From Methanosarcina siciliae T4/M (GTDB lineage Archaea > Halobacteriota > Methanosarcinia > Methanosarcinales > Methanosarcinaceae), in NCBI RefSeq assembly GCF_000970085.1, contig NZ_CP009506.1, positions 2,604,001 to 2,668,000 on the forward strand: DNA of 64,000 bases, written 5' to 3'. Shown piece after piece: positions 44,895 through 54,319 of the stretch. The position numbers and the translations under genes were made by a program. Position 1 is the stretch's first letter. Each line of letters opens with the position of its first letter. The notes beneath the pieces were generated by a model. It saw nothing but the letters and a program-made list of their open reading frames with translations. It was not told where the DNA came from and did not search any database.

Positions 44895-45446
44895 TGTTAA
44901 CTAAGAGTCGGGACATGATATATAATGATTAAGTTATCCGCAGGCTCAGGATGGAGTTATTACACGAGTTAATTTTTTATCTTTTCTGTTCGGAAAAGGA
45001 ATTTCTCATTTTTCTCTCCCGTGCCTTCCGGGACCCTGGCCGTTCCATCAGGTAAGACAAAAATAATCTGCAAACCAGTGCCGCAATTGAGAGAGGCAAT
45101 ATACTGAAGAAACGTCTACAGATCGAAGGAACAGGTTCCTTAGCCCCAGAAACTGGTTTTCAAAGAACAGGTAAACATTAGTACTTCCGCCAGCTTGTCT
45201 GGCGGCCCTGCCCAAAACGCAGAAAGAAAATTGAGACTAAAGAAGGAACTTGAAAACAAGTATTTTATAGAGAGTTTAAGTTCTATTTACATCCTGATAG
45301 ATTTACAGCCTGTAGGGAATTTGGTTATTTTCACTCTTATTTTTGTTTTTTCAATTTTTAGTGACGACCGATCTCCTGGGTCGAGCGGAACAAGAACGAC
45401 TCAGTATAGGGAATATAGTTGTAAGGATCAGATAAAACATAATTTA
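44895..45446. other. Gene-free region upstream of xpb
   Basis: No supported gene. A frame at 45195-45584 runs through the dispersed repeat and looks accidental. A GC-rich small palindrome CGCCAGCTTGTCTGGCGG occurs at about 45188-45205. Confidence 0.45.
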
Positions 45447-45530
45447 GTCCGCTTGAGCGCAGCGAAACGGACAGCGTACTCCCGAGGCGCAATTCGGGCG
45501 AGGCGCAATTCGGGCGAGGCGAAACTCGGG
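45447..45530. repeat. Dispersed GC-rich repeat, inverted relative to 1541-1644
   Basis: GTCCGCTTGAGCGCAGCGAA, then ACGGAC (fold-back arms GTCC/GGAC), is followed by three 16-bp units CGAGGCG(C/A)AA(T/C)TCGGG ending at 45530. The reverse complement matches the words at 1541-1644. Confidence 0.75.
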
Positions 45531-45596
45531 AAACTGAGAAATAACTTCAGTTCGATTTTCAATAGTAGGAAGGAAATTAAATGAAGGGAATTTTGA

Positions 45597-46244
45597 ATGA
45601 GCTCTAATTTCAAATCCGAGGGGAAGAACGGGTTCGAAAATGATACCCTGCCCGAACCCATGTCCCTTGAAGACCTTTTTCATAAATATGGAATTGAACG
45701 TAGCCATGCCGATAATGTGGCCCGGAATGCACTCGAACTTTTTGAGATCCTTGCTCCTATCCACGGGCTAGGTCCCGAGTACCGGACATTAGTGGAAATG
45801 GCTGCTCTTGTGCATGATACCGGGGTAGTTACTGACCTTGAGAACCACCATAGGGCAGGGAGAGATATCCTGCTTCGGCACCCGCCTGCCGAATTGCCTG
45901 AAAGGTTGTGGCCGGTTGTTGCCTGGACGGCTTTTCTGCATAAAAAGAGAGTTGGAAAAGAAAAGGTTGCAAAACTTAAGGGAAAAGCTTTCGGGAAAAT
46001 GCCCGAAGACCTGCAGGACGTCACCTTGAAAGTGGCTGCTCTCATCCGGCTTGCCGATGCCCTTGATTACAGCCGAATGGAAAGCAGGCTCGGGGAGGCT
46101 ACTTTCAAAGGCCGGAAGGTCAAGTTTGAAATAATAGGGCAGGGAGCCGAAATTGATGCGGAAAGGATGTACAAAAAGGGGGATCTCTGGTCTTTGCTCT
46201 ATGATACGGAAATTGAGTTCAAGCCGCAATCGAAAAAATCATGA
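45597..46244 (+). CDS. HD-domain phosphohydrolase-like protein
   Basis: The 215-residue protein resembles the C-terminal HD domain of Ppx/GppA-type proteins and related archaeal HD hydrolases. Motifs are ERSHADNVARNAL (first His), MAALVHDTGVV (HD), LENHHRAGRDIL and LIRLADALDYSR. The substrate (nucleotide or polyphosphate) is unknown. ATG at 45597 has GAAGGGA upstream. It is 118 bp before the phosphoglycerate mutase gene. Confidence 0.85.
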   Translation: MSSNFKSEGKNGFENDTLPEPMSLEDLFHKYGIERSHADNVARNALELFEILAPIHGLGPEYRTLVEMAALVHDTGVVTDLENHHRAGRDILLRHPPAELPERLWPVVAWTAFLHKKRVGKEKVAKLKGKAFGKMPEDLQDVTLKVAALIRLADALDYSRMESRLGEATFKGRKVKFEIIGQGAEIDAERMYKKGDLWSLLYDTEIEFKPQSKKS

Positions 46245-46362
46245 AGTTTAAATCAAAAAACTATATTTTTATGTCCTGCTTTACTTTATAAGCCATATTC
46301 TAAATATATTTTAAAGTCACATTTTAAAAACAAGCATTAAGTCTTGAGATTGGAAGATTTGA

Positions 46363-47109
46363 ATGAGTTATCTGATAATTGTACGACATGGGGAATCCGG
46401 CTGGAACGTTGATGGCAGGTTCGGAGGCTGGGTGGACGTCCCTTTGACTGGAAAAGGGATAAAAGAAGCCCTTCTCTGTGCTGCCGAACTGGAAGAGATT
46501 GATCTGGATCTTGCTTTCACTTCAAAATTGATACGGGCACAGGAAACGCTCTTTCTTATCCTTTCAAAGCAGAAAAAAATTGGGGTCTTTGTCCACGAAG
46601 AAGCCGAGACAGAACGGGGCAGGGCCGAAAGCGGAAACGAAGCCGGGAAGGATAATAAAGAAAAACGGTATGCATATCCCCCTAAAACCGAAAAAAACCT
46701 GATCCCTATCCATTTAAATGAAGCCTTAAACGAACGCTATTACGGGATACTGCAGGGCAAGAAAAAGGACAAGATGAAAGAGAAATACGGGGAAGAGCAG
46801 ATCCTCCACTGGTGCCGGAGTTTTGACGAAGGCCCTCCTGAAGGAGAAAGCCTCAAGGATATCTATAGACGTGCAGTGCCCTATTTCGAAAAAGAGATCT
46901 TTCCTACCCTTCAGGACGGAAAAAATGTAATTGTCTGTGCTCACCAGAATAGTTTACGAGCGCTGATAAAGCATATTGAAGGGATTTCCAATGAAGATAT
47001 CCGCAAAATCAGGCTGGCAAATGCAAGGCCCGTAATCTATACATATTCCGGAGGCAGACTGGTCAGGAAAAATGCTGAAATGGACCCGGCAGTGAAAAGG
47101 AATCTTTGA
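46363..47109 (+). CDS. gpmA: 2,3-bisphosphoglycerate-dependent phosphoglycerate mutase
   Basis: The 248-residue histidine phosphatase family protein contains the catalytic LIIVRHGESGWN (His9). Other family features are GWVDVPLTGKG, SKLIRAQET, the acid LNERYYGILQG and the second histidine in VIVCAHQNSLRAL. It interconverts 3- and 2-phosphoglycerate in gluconeogenesis/glycolysis. An insertion of ~25 charged residues (AETERGRAESGNEAGKDNKE) occurs after residue 80, not in most dPGMs. Most methanogens use the independent type, so this is an additional, probably acquired enzyme. Confidence 0.9.
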   Translation: MSYLIIVRHGESGWNVDGRFGGWVDVPLTGKGIKEALLCAAELEEIDLDLAFTSKLIRAQETLFLILSKQKKIGVFVHEEAETERGRAESGNEAGKDNKEKRYAYPPKTEKNLIPIHLNEALNERYYGILQGKKKDKMKEKYGEEQILHWCRSFDEGPPEGESLKDIYRRAVPYFEKEIFPTLQDGKNVIVCAHQNSLRALIKHIEGISNEDIRKIRLANARPVIYTYSGGRLVRKNAEMDPAVKRNL

Positions 47110-47220
47110 TTTCTTTTTTCGGGTCCATCCGAATTTACTTTTGCTGATTTGCCACTGTTCGGTTTACGGCTACTGATCGGATGCTATTTCTTCTGCACAG
47201 AAAAATATTTACAGGCAGGT

Positions 47221-47844
47221 CTAGATGTAGCCCAGGGGCATGATATAGAGAGGGTCTTCATTTGCAGGCATTTTGAGGACTTTTTTTACCTCTTCATCTT
47301 CAAAAGCCCCTATTGTACAGGTCCCGATTCCCAATTCAACTCCAAGCAGGTATACGTTCTGGGCAGCGTGTCCTGCTTCCATATGGGCATATCTGAGACC
47401 TCTTTTCCCATATTTGCTTGTTATGCGCGGGTAGATTGCAGAAATTAAGAGTGAAACAGGAGCGTTTTTGATCATGCCCTGGGATAGGGCGGCTTCCGAG
47501 AGTTTTTTCCTCATGTCGCCAGGGATTTCCTGGATAAGGGAATGTTCTTCCGTAACGTACCTGTAGATACCGGCTTCAAGCCCACTACCCTCACCGATTA
47601 CGACATGAACCTCAAGAGGGTAAAGTGCGCCTGCCGAAGGTGCCGTCCTTAACCCTTCTTTTGAACTGGTCCCCTGGGTTGCCCAGAGAAAACGAGAAAT
47701 GAGCGGCTCGGAAAGTTCTCTGTCAGCATATTCCCGTATCGACCTCCGCTTTGTAATAAGTTCCTCTATATGGCTTCTGCCTGCATCATCTGGCTTGGGC
47801 AGCTTTACCTTCATTGGCAGATCACTAAGATCCTGATTTCCCAT
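47221..47844 (-). CDS. SagB/ThcOx family nitroreductase-like oxidoreductase
   Basis: The 207-residue FMN oxidoreductase has the family opening ITKRRSIREYADRELSEPLI, TAPSAGALYPLEVHVV and MEAGHAAQNVYLLGVELGIG. FMN-dependent two-electron redox chemistry is implied, with substrate unknown. ATG at 47844 follows GGGGGAAC with good spacing. It is related in type to the truncated gene at 1-488 but shorter. Confidence 0.9.
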   Translation of the reverse strand: MGNQDLSDLPMKVKLPKPDDAGRSHIEELITKRRSIREYADRELSEPLISRFLWATQGTSSKEGLRTAPSAGALYPLEVHVVIGEGSGLEAGIYRYVTEEHSLIQEIPGDMRKKLSEAALSQGMIKNAPVSLLISAIYPRITSKYGKRGLRYAHMEAGHAAQNVYLLGVELGIGTCTIGAFEDEEVKKVLKMPANEDPLYIMPLGYI

Positions 47845-47976
47845 ATTTGTTCCCCCAACTTTTAATGCAAAATTTTTAGTTCCTGATGTTTTATTCCGTA
47901 AAGGTTTAATTTCTAATCTTTATTCCATAACGTTTCAGTTATTATGTTTAATTTCACCAGGTTTTAGTTCGCCGTT

Positions 47977-48273
47977 TTATTTCGTTATCTTCTTCATTGC
48001 GTCTTCCGAAATTCTGTCCGGAGTCCATGGAGGATCCCAGACAAGTTCTACTTCGGCTTCTTTTATCCCTTTGATTGCTTCGACTTTTCGCTTTACGTTC
48101 TCAGCAATAACCCCCCCCATAGGACAACCGGGGGCTGTCAGGGTCATTTTTATATGCACTCTGTTTTCTTTTATCTCAATCCCGTAAATAAGTCCGAGAT
48201 CAATGATATTGATCGGAATTTCGGGATCATAGCAGCTCTTCAGAACTTCAATGACTTCTTCTTTTGTAACGAT
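47977..48273 (-). CDS. DUF59/MIP18-type Fe-S assembly protein
   Basis: The 98-residue protein has the MIP18/PaaD-like pattern: EVIEVLKSCYDPEIPINIID, LGLIYGIEI, MTLTAPGCPMGGVIAE and VELVWDPPWTPDRIS. It probably helps iron-sulfur cluster assembly or transfer. No ATG, GTG or TTG exists at the family N-terminus; the frame has GGGGG (48282-48286), 8 nt, then ATC at 48273 followed by VTKEEV, exactly where homologs would carry MVTKEEV. An internal GTG at 48159 would delete 38 essential residues. I use ATC as the start. Confidence 0.8.
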   Translation of the reverse strand: MVTKEEVIEVLKSCYDPEIPINIIDLGLIYGIEIKENRVHIKMTLTAPGCPMGGVIAENVKRKVEAIKGIKEAEVELVWDPPWTPDRISEDAMKKITK

Positions 48274-49088
48274 AGTACCTTCCCCCTTAAAGTACGATCT
48301 ACAGTGATTTTATATTCACTACTAAATAAAATGGCGGATGGAGTTAAATATATTTTCCAGAAAACTCCGTAACGGGTTGTTTCCCGGTTTCAACATGTGC
48401 CTCCAGAAATGATTTTGCCAACAGTGAGTTTTTCGGAAAAAGGATGTTCAGGAAAGAGGCTTCAAATTATTTCAACTGCACACCAGGGCCGGATTTGTGG
48501 TGTGTTAGATATGGTAGATATTGTAGCTGTGGTAGATTCTGTGGTGGATGGCATTTTTGGGCTTTTATCCGGCCTATGATGTGCAGTTCTGGTTCCAAAC
48601 GTTGCGGTACTTTTTCCAGTCAGTTTGGGTCTATTCGCGTGAGTGCTGATATGTTCCCCCCGTCAGAGGGTTCACATAGTTGGAACCAAAGTACTGGTGT
48701 GAGCTTTTTTCATTGTAGCTCACCAGCTTATAATATATTTCTCGTAGTTTTAACTCTCTCCGAACAGAACAATTTCGGTAGATTTATATATAAGAATAAT
48801 TCGAAAGCTCAGAATCCTCTCCTTCGAACTACATCTTGACTTAAACTTTTTTTTGAATTTATTGTAATTCTCGTTATCAACTAACTGGATATATCTTTAT
48901 AATCTCAGATTTTGGTGCAGGATAAACTTATATATTTGATTATTCAAACAAAAATTAATTTATTCTGTTTGTTTTCTGCTTGAAAATGGATTTAGGAGGA
49001 TTTTGATCTTGTTCGAATTCTGAGCGGAAAACAAGATTAAAAATTGATATGAATTTGTAATATTGAGATCTGTTTTGCCCGTCTTTTC
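48274..49088. other. Gene-free stretch between DUF59 and PAS protein genes
   Basis: About 815 bp. A plus-strand frame at 48444-48839 is Cys/Gly/Ser-rich without any recognisable domain, so I do not call it. It contains GGTTCCAAAC (48592) and GTTGGAACC (48679), an inverted pair, and GTGGTAGAT-like near-repeats. Origin unclear. Confidence 0.45.
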
Positions 49089-51257
49089 TTACTCCGCAAT
49101 CCCGGGCCTAGAGATTGCGATCAGGACTTCTTGTCCCCTCCATGAGCCTTTACTGAATTTGGTTTCAGCAAGAATTTCTATCCCTTCCCTGCTAACAAAG
49201 GGAACACTGTAAAAGGAGGTTTTTCCTTCAAGGATTTCGGAAAAGTTTTTTGCGGCTTCAAGGACGCGGTTCTGGGGATGGAAGGAGAGGATATTCTTTC
49301 CCAGAAGTTCTTTTTCGGTATAAGAAAGGTATTTACGGAAGGCGGGATTCGAGTGAATGATGCAACCTTCCTGATCTACTATGAAAATGAAGTCCTTTAT
49401 GCTTTTGAAGAGCCCCTGAAAATCGCTGCTGGTCTGCTGGAGTTCTGCTTTTTCCTTAATCCTTGCAATCTCGTTTCCGAGTTCAAGGGCAATGGTTTCG
49501 AGCTGTTTTCTGGAGCTTTCGGAAATCTCATCCGCCTTATGGGAACTGAACTGCATGACTGCCGCAAAAATTCCTCCTGAGAATACGGGAATGAAGGCCG
49601 CTGCCCTGAGCTTTTCATCAGGAGGTGTCTCAAGGGAAGCCATCTTTTTAAGCTCAAAATACTGCCTGTAGATAGGTTTTCCTATCCTGAACAGATTTAC
49701 GAGCCCCTGAGATCTCCCAAAACTTGACGCTGTTTTTACAAAAGCAGGGGACAGCCCTCTGCAGGTTTTTAATTTCAGCTCGCCGCTTCCCTCGTCCATC
49801 AGATAAATGCAGCCTGAGTCCAGGGGTTTGACCTCAAGCGCAAGGTCAAGGAGCTGCCTTAAGATATCCTGCATTTCATCGGTGGATGCAAGGGCAGTGC
49901 CTGTATCACGGCGGATGCGCAGGAGATCCGAACTCTGCTTTTTTTCAGTAATGTCAATAACTGTCCCGTACAGGTAATCGATATCCCCTTTTTCATCGGA
50001 ATGGATAAACGTCTGCTCATTAACCCAGCGAACCTCTCCGGAGGCTGTTAGAATCCTGTACTCTTGGAAATAGTCGGTTTTGCCTTCCTTGTAATTCCTG
50101 AAGAGGTTATCCCTAACTTTTTCAACATCAAGGGGGTGGATTATGTCCTCATATGCCAGTTCCCCTGAGGTAAAAGCCCCTGCCGGATACCCGAAAAGGA
50201 TTATGTTTTCAGTTATGAATTCCACAGGCCTTTTTTCTCTGGGGCTGCTCAGAAAAACAACAATAGGGCTGCTGCTTACAATTAATTCCAGGACTTTATT
50301 TACTTTCAGGGAGTTTGAGAGGTCTTTTTTTATTTGTTTTTGCTCACTGATGTCATTTGCAACCGTAAGGATTGTGCTTCTGCCCTCGTAATCCATTAAA
50401 TGGGCTTCCACTTCCACAGGGATAGAGGTGCCGTCTTTTTTCAGATAGCTGGTCTCAAAGGCAATGTTTCCTTTATGAAGTATCTTTTTGACCTGCCTTG
50501 GGAACTGATTTCCGTACCTTGTATTGATGTTAGCAGGAGCGAGCCTGAGGAGTTCTTCCCGGCTGTACCCGAGGCTTGTACACACCCTATCGTTTGTTTC
50601 CAGGAATTTTCCCTGTCTGTCCATGATAATTACAAGACTGCGGCTTGAGTTAAGTAGAGAACTGAACTTCTGTTTCTCCTGTTCCAGTTTTTCTGCAAGC
50701 TCTTTTCGAGTGTTAATGTTCGAAACAATCCCGATATAGCGGCTTATCCTGCTGTTTTTCCCGTACTGGATGAGGGTCCTGTCCTCAACCCAGCGGATCT
50801 CTCCGTTTTTTGTAAGAATCCTGTATTCCAGAATATAGTCGGTAATGCCTCGCTCGGAATTGCTTATAACCCCAAAATTGAAAGCTTCAAGGTCCTCGGG
50901 ATGGACGATATCAGCATACAGCATTTTTCCTGCCCTGAAGTCTGCAGGTTCATATCCGAACCAGGAAACGTTTGCAGAAACAAACTCAACCGGAAAGGCA
51001 GCTTCGGCTTTCCTTATGAAAATGACCTGCGGAATACTTCCCAGAAACATTTTCAGTTCGTCTTTTGACTCAAAAAAGTCAGGTAACTCTTTTTCAGGAA
51101 GCCCCTTACCCGTGAATTTGCTCTGAAGGTTTTTTTCCGTAATGCTAATCCCCTGTAAAATTAATACCGGTTGATAGCCATACAGGCTGATAATTATATA
51201 TTCTATTCTCTTTTTATAATAATGATGCTTATTTAATAAAACTGTTTTTTTCATCAC
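49089..51257 (-). CDS. Multi-PAS/GAF sensor protein without kinase output
   Basis: The 722-residue protein has PAS/PAC modules at about 70-190, 200-310, 320-435 and 605-720, and a GAF domain at 445-600. PAC signatures include EYRILTKNGEIRWVEDRTLI and EYRILTASGEVRWVNEQTFI. There is no histidine kinase or other output domain; the protein ends just after the last PAS (LIAISRPGIAE). Such PAS-only proteins are common in Methanosarcina, probably feeding signals to partner kinases. PAS1 and PAS3 are very alike, which suggests internal duplication. Confidence 0.88.
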   Translation of the reverse strand: MMKKTVLLNKHHYYKKRIEYIIISLYGYQPVLILQGISITEKNLQSKFTGKGLPEKELPDFFESKDELKMFLGSIPQVIFIRKAEAAFPVEFVSANVSWFGYEPADFRAGKMLYADIVHPEDLEAFNFGVISNSERGITDYILEYRILTKNGEIRWVEDRTLIQYGKNSRISRYIGIVSNINTRKELAEKLEQEKQKFSSLLNSSRSLVIIMDRQGKFLETNDRVCTSLGYSREELLRLAPANINTRYGNQFPRQVKKILHKGNIAFETSYLKKDGTSIPVEVEAHLMDYEGRSTILTVANDISEQKQIKKDLSNSLKVNKVLELIVSSSPIVVFLSSPREKRPVEFITENIILFGYPAGAFTSGELAYEDIIHPLDVEKVRDNLFRNYKEGKTDYFQEYRILTASGEVRWVNEQTFIHSDEKGDIDYLYGTVIDITEKKQSSDLLRIRRDTGTALASTDEMQDILRQLLDLALEVKPLDSGCIYLMDEGSGELKLKTCRGLSPAFVKTASSFGRSQGLVNLFRIGKPIYRQYFELKKMASLETPPDEKLRAAAFIPVFSGGIFAAVMQFSSHKADEISESSRKQLETIALELGNEIARIKEKAELQQTSSDFQGLFKSIKDFIFIVDQEGCIIHSNPAFRKYLSYTEKELLGKNILSFHPQNRVLEAAKNFSEILEGKTSFYSVPFVSREGIEILAETKFSKGSWRGQEVLIAISRPGIAE

Positions 51258-51597
51258 AGGGAATATAAGGGCAATTTAGCTGGAAGGGCAATTAAATTTG
51301 ATAACCTCGTTAATGCCTGCCTGCAGTATGGACAAATAATATTTCTATGGTACTTACAGGGCATTGAAATGTATTTGCTTGCCATATCAATCACGATTTA
51401 TCCGTTGTAATGGGAACCTAATAAAAAGATTTAAATATCGATTATGCCTCTACTGTCCCTGCATCGTGCCTGTATTTACGATTGGGTATTCCTGCAATTT
51501 AATCACTTATCAATCAACGGGCACAAATCAACCCGGCATGTCCGTTTTGATGCCGTTCGGCTTTCCGGGTGAGCCGTCGACCACGGGTTGCGATTGG
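51258..51597. other. Remnant-rich spacer
   Basis: No complete gene. Minus-strand fragments in shifting frames continue the relic at 51598-51933. Confidence 0.4.
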
Positions 51598-51933
51598 CTA
51601 ATATCTCTTCCTGCCAGTCTGGTACATTTCAACAACTGCATACCCGGCATACTTCCAGAGCGACTGAGCATATGTAAGCTTTGGCAATACCGGATCAGTA
51701 TAAGCTATAAGCCCACCTTTAAGGATCGGGCCGATGCCTTTCTGAGCAGTAAGCCAGTTTGAAACAGGGTAATTCACCAACTGGTTTTCAATCATTTTGG
51801 CTATTCGTTTTTCAACCTTGGTATAACCCCGTATCATCTCGGCACTGGTATGTTCAAATGGCTGGGAAAAGAACAGAGGGGAAAAGAACAGAGTACCGTT
51901 TTTGTATGATTTTCGGAACTGGGTTTCATCCAT
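51598..51933 (-). pseudogene. Remnant with HhH-like QKGIGPIL motif (transposase/phage-like)
   Basis: The 111-residue frame includes IENQLVNYPVSNWLTAQKGI, GPILKGGLIAYTDP and SLWKYAGYAVVE. This combination of helix-hairpin-helix-like stretch and SLWKYAG resembles phage or IS110-like recombinase C-termini. The rest of the protein is missing or in other frames. I cannot name the family with confidence. Confidence 0.45.
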
Positions 51934-52275
51934 GTTTTCGATATTGCTTATGACTTCGATAAAGTGGGAATTCGAGCTAGAATAGCAAATACGCTATGTT
52001 GGCCTATGAAAATTATCTCTCATTGTTGAAATGAAATAAAAATTGAAATGGGTATTACCCAATTGTACAATTTAAAATGGTTATGAGACAGCCTGTAAAG
52101 TATTTTTTCACCGGCTTCACAGGCCATTGAGTGATATTAAGCATATTCAACAGTCAAACAACTTAACCAATAATAACAATTCCTCAAAAGAAGAGTGAGT
52201 AGTCAACCGGATGAAAATAGGACTTACGGATATTCATGAGATAAGAGCATAAGGAAATTCATAGGAGGAAAAAGA
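51934..52275. other. Leader region of aldo/keto reductase gene
   Basis: AT-rich. Contains TGAGACAGCCTGT (52084-52096, as at 18550) and AGGACTTACGGAT (52222), similar to a word inside the IS110 leader (1719). These may be IS-end traces. No gene. Confidence 0.4.
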
Positions 52276-53313
52276 ATGCTGTACAGGAAAATGCCAGAGA
52301 ACGGGGACGAACTTTCAATACTGGGTTTTGGGTGTATGCGCCTCCCCCTTAAAGAGGATGGCACAATAGATGAGCAAAGGGCCAGAAGCCTGGTGAGATA
52401 TGCAATCGACCAGGGAGTGAACTATGTTGACACAGCCTGGCCCTATCATATGGGAGAGAGCGAGCCGTTTTTAGGACGCACTCTTGCTGATGGCTATCGG
52501 GAAAAAGTCAAACTTGCAACAAAACTCCCATCCTGGCTTGTGGAGTGTCGGGAAGATATGGATAAATTCCTGAATGCCCAATTGGAGAGACTTAAAACAG
52601 ATCATTTTGATTACTATCTTGTGCACAGCCTTGCAGGAAAATTATGGGACAAACTGGAGGCCTTTGACGTGATCGATTTCCTCAATCGAGCCAAAGCTGA
52701 TGGCCGCATTGTAAATGCAGGTTTCTCTTTCCACGGGTTAGTTGAGGATTTCAAACGGATTGTGGACGCTTATCCCTGGACTTTTTGCCAGATCCAGTAC
52801 AATTTCATGGATGAACAGCACCAGGCAGGAACCGAAGGGCTGAAATATGCCGCTTCAAAGGGCCTGGGCATAATTATAATGGAACCTCTTCTAGGAGGGA
52901 ACCTTGCCGGTCCTGTGCCTGATGAAGTAAAAGAGATCTGGGCTGAATCTCCGGTAAAAAGGACACCTCCGGAATGGGCCCTTCGCTGGGTCTGGAACCA
53001 TCCCGAAGTCACGGTTGCACTCTCAGGCATGAACGAGGAATCCCAGGTCGAAGAAAACCTGAAAATTGCCGAAGAAGCCTATCCGAATTCCCTGACCGAA
53101 GCCGAGCTTCAGCTTATCAGCAGAGTTGAGAAAAAATACCATGAACTCATGAAAGTCGGCTGTACCGGCTGTGAGTACTGCATGCCCTGCCCGTCCGGAG
53201 TTCACATCCCGGAATGCTTTAGAATTTACAATGATCTGCATATGTTCGGGAATGTGGAGGGGGCCAGATTCAAGTATGCGGTTAATATGAGTGGCGTATT
53301 TACCAGTATGTAG
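52276..53313 (+). CDS. Aldo/keto reductase with C-terminal ferredoxin-like cluster motif, tail shortened
   Basis: The 345-residue protein starts LGFGCMRLPLKEDGTIDEQR and contains the AKR catalytic region YVDTAWPYHMGESE (Asp, Tyr), then KLATKLPSW (Lys) and DYYLVHSL (His). The C-terminal cysteines CTGCEYCMPCPSGVHIP match the first half of a two-cluster ferredoxin domain common in archaeal/clostridial AKRs. Family members have a further 30-40 residues with a second CxxCxxCxxxCP; here translation stops at NMSGVFTSM. GGAGGAA lies 8 nt before ATG. The truncation may impair electron transfer. Confidence 0.88.
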   Translation: MLYRKMPENGDELSILGFGCMRLPLKEDGTIDEQRARSLVRYAIDQGVNYVDTAWPYHMGESEPFLGRTLADGYREKVKLATKLPSWLVECREDMDKFLNAQLERLKTDHFDYYLVHSLAGKLWDKLEAFDVIDFLNRAKADGRIVNAGFSFHGLVEDFKRIVDAYPWTFCQIQYNFMDEQHQAGTEGLKYAASKGLGIIIMEPLLGGNLAGPVPDEVKEIWAESPVKRTPPEWALRWVWNHPEVTVALSGMNEESQVEENLKIAEEAYPNSLTEAELQLISRVEKKYHELMKVGCTGCEYCMPCPSGVHIPECFRIYNDLHMFGNVEGARFKYAVNMSGVFTSM

Positions 53314-53449
53314 AGTCTTAAGGCTTGATATACTTTTGGGAGAAAATTTGAATTTCGAGATGATGAGAAATAAGCTCTAAAAAGCCTTGTTTTCGGAACA
53401 CTATTGTAAAAATATAACCATGTTGATAGTGTTCACTGTCTAAAATAAG

Positions 53450-53659
53450 TTAAATGTCACCGTTTAGTTGATTTTTCCGTAGTATTTTCAATGGTTCAGT
53501 TTCAATTTCATCCATGAGGGTATTAAGAGCCACAGGTACAATATCCATTGATGATTTGTCCACATAAGCCCATTCTTCGAGTAGATCATACTCAAAGCCG
53601 CCTGCAAGAGTAATGATGATTTTACCCTCTTCCGATTTTACATTCCAGTGTGCTGACAA
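53450..53659 (-). CDS. Small hypothetical protein
   Basis: The 69-residue product (MSAHWNVKSEEGKIIITLAG onward) starts with TTG at 53659; GGACGTGG sits 4 nt upstream. It has strand-helix composition and no known motif. It lies 24 bp downstream of the Cys-rich frame, in the same direction, so the two may form a mini-operon. Confidence 0.5.
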   Translation of the reverse strand: MSAHWNVKSEEGKIIITLAGGFEYDLLEEWAYVDKSSMDIVPVALNTLMDEIETEPLKILRKNQLNGDI

Positions 53660-53683
53660 TTAACCACGTCCTTCTCCACGATA

Positions 53684-53872
53684 TTATAGGTTTTCAAACG
53701 CCTGTTCATCTTCAAGCATACACTCACTTGGTTTATCCGAAATCGTACATGCTTCATACACCCGACATCCCGGACATCCATCTTCTCTACGGCAACATGA
53801 TTTACATCTTTCCCGGATACCGGATTCATTTATAAACGATTTTTCAATTAATACCGCGCCTCGTTTTAGGAC
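53684..53872 (-). pseudogene. Cys-rich small protein frame without a normal start
   Basis: An open frame encodes RERCKSCCRREDGCPGCRVY, then EACTISDKPSECMLEDEQAF and ENL. Cysteines are spaced C-x2-CC-x5-C-x2-C, which suggests metal or disulfide binding. No ATG, GTG or TTG lies in the frame before the cysteines. It may be the 3' end of a decayed gene or use a non-standard start. Confidence 0.45.
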
Positions 53873-54059
53873 TCAGGCCAAGTTAAACCGGATTTTTCTT
53901 TTATTGATTTTATTTTTTGGAAATGGCAGTGGATGCGGATTAGGAACGTGGATCTCAACTGGCATCGCAGTTGCTCTCATAATCATAGTAAATAGAATTC
54001 CTTGACAAGTTAAATACGGACTGGGACCTCAAGTTATGAAACTTTTATTTACATCCGGA
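53873..54059. other. Spacer with a Gly-rich hydrophobic frame
   Basis: A plus-strand frame from TTG at 53904 to 54005 reads MILFFGNGSGCGLGTWISTG and then a hydrophobic end IAVALIIIVNRIP. This resembles a small membrane peptide, but lacks a ribosome-binding site. Confidence 0.25.
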
Positions 54060-54305
54060 TCAAGCAAATTTATTATAGAATATCCCGAACAAATATGCGA
54101 AAATAAACGAAATGATTGCAGCTTCGATCATTCCAGCAATTATACCTGTTAGAGTTAACGAGAAAAACATATGCCATTGTCTCATCATCTCAACAGCACC
54201 CATGTAAATCCCTAAATTACCAAATATCCCGAGCAAACCCATGATAATTGCAGATACTATTGCTGCAGCTAAGCCAAGAGCTAATGGTTTTAATTGCTGT
54301 TCCAT
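54060..54305 (-). CDS. Two- to three-span small membrane protein (DUF5676-like)
   Basis: The 81-residue membrane protein has hydrophobic spans at about 7-32 and 45-78 with the inter-span YMGAVEMMRQWHMFFSLTLT. The closing FAYLFGIFYNKFA resembles DUF5676-type proteins. GGGGGG lies shortly before ATG. The upstream region has two perfect 19-bp direct repeats. Function unknown. Confidence 0.65.
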   Translation of the reverse strand: MEQQLKPLALGLAAAIVSAIIMGLLGIFGNLGIYMGAVEMMRQWHMFFSLTLTGIIAGMIEAAIISFIFAYLFGIFYNKFA

Positions 54306-54319
54306 TCATTTCCCCCCAC

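Noticed and set aside
45195..45584. 129-residue frame upstream of the HD gene
   Set aside because: Its C-terminal third is encoded by the dispersed repeat, which has a copy elsewhere in non-coding DNA; accidental frame.
48444..48839. 131-residue Cys/Gly-rich open frame
   Set aside because: No ribosome-binding site, no recognisable domain, and it contains near-repeats; not supported as a gene.
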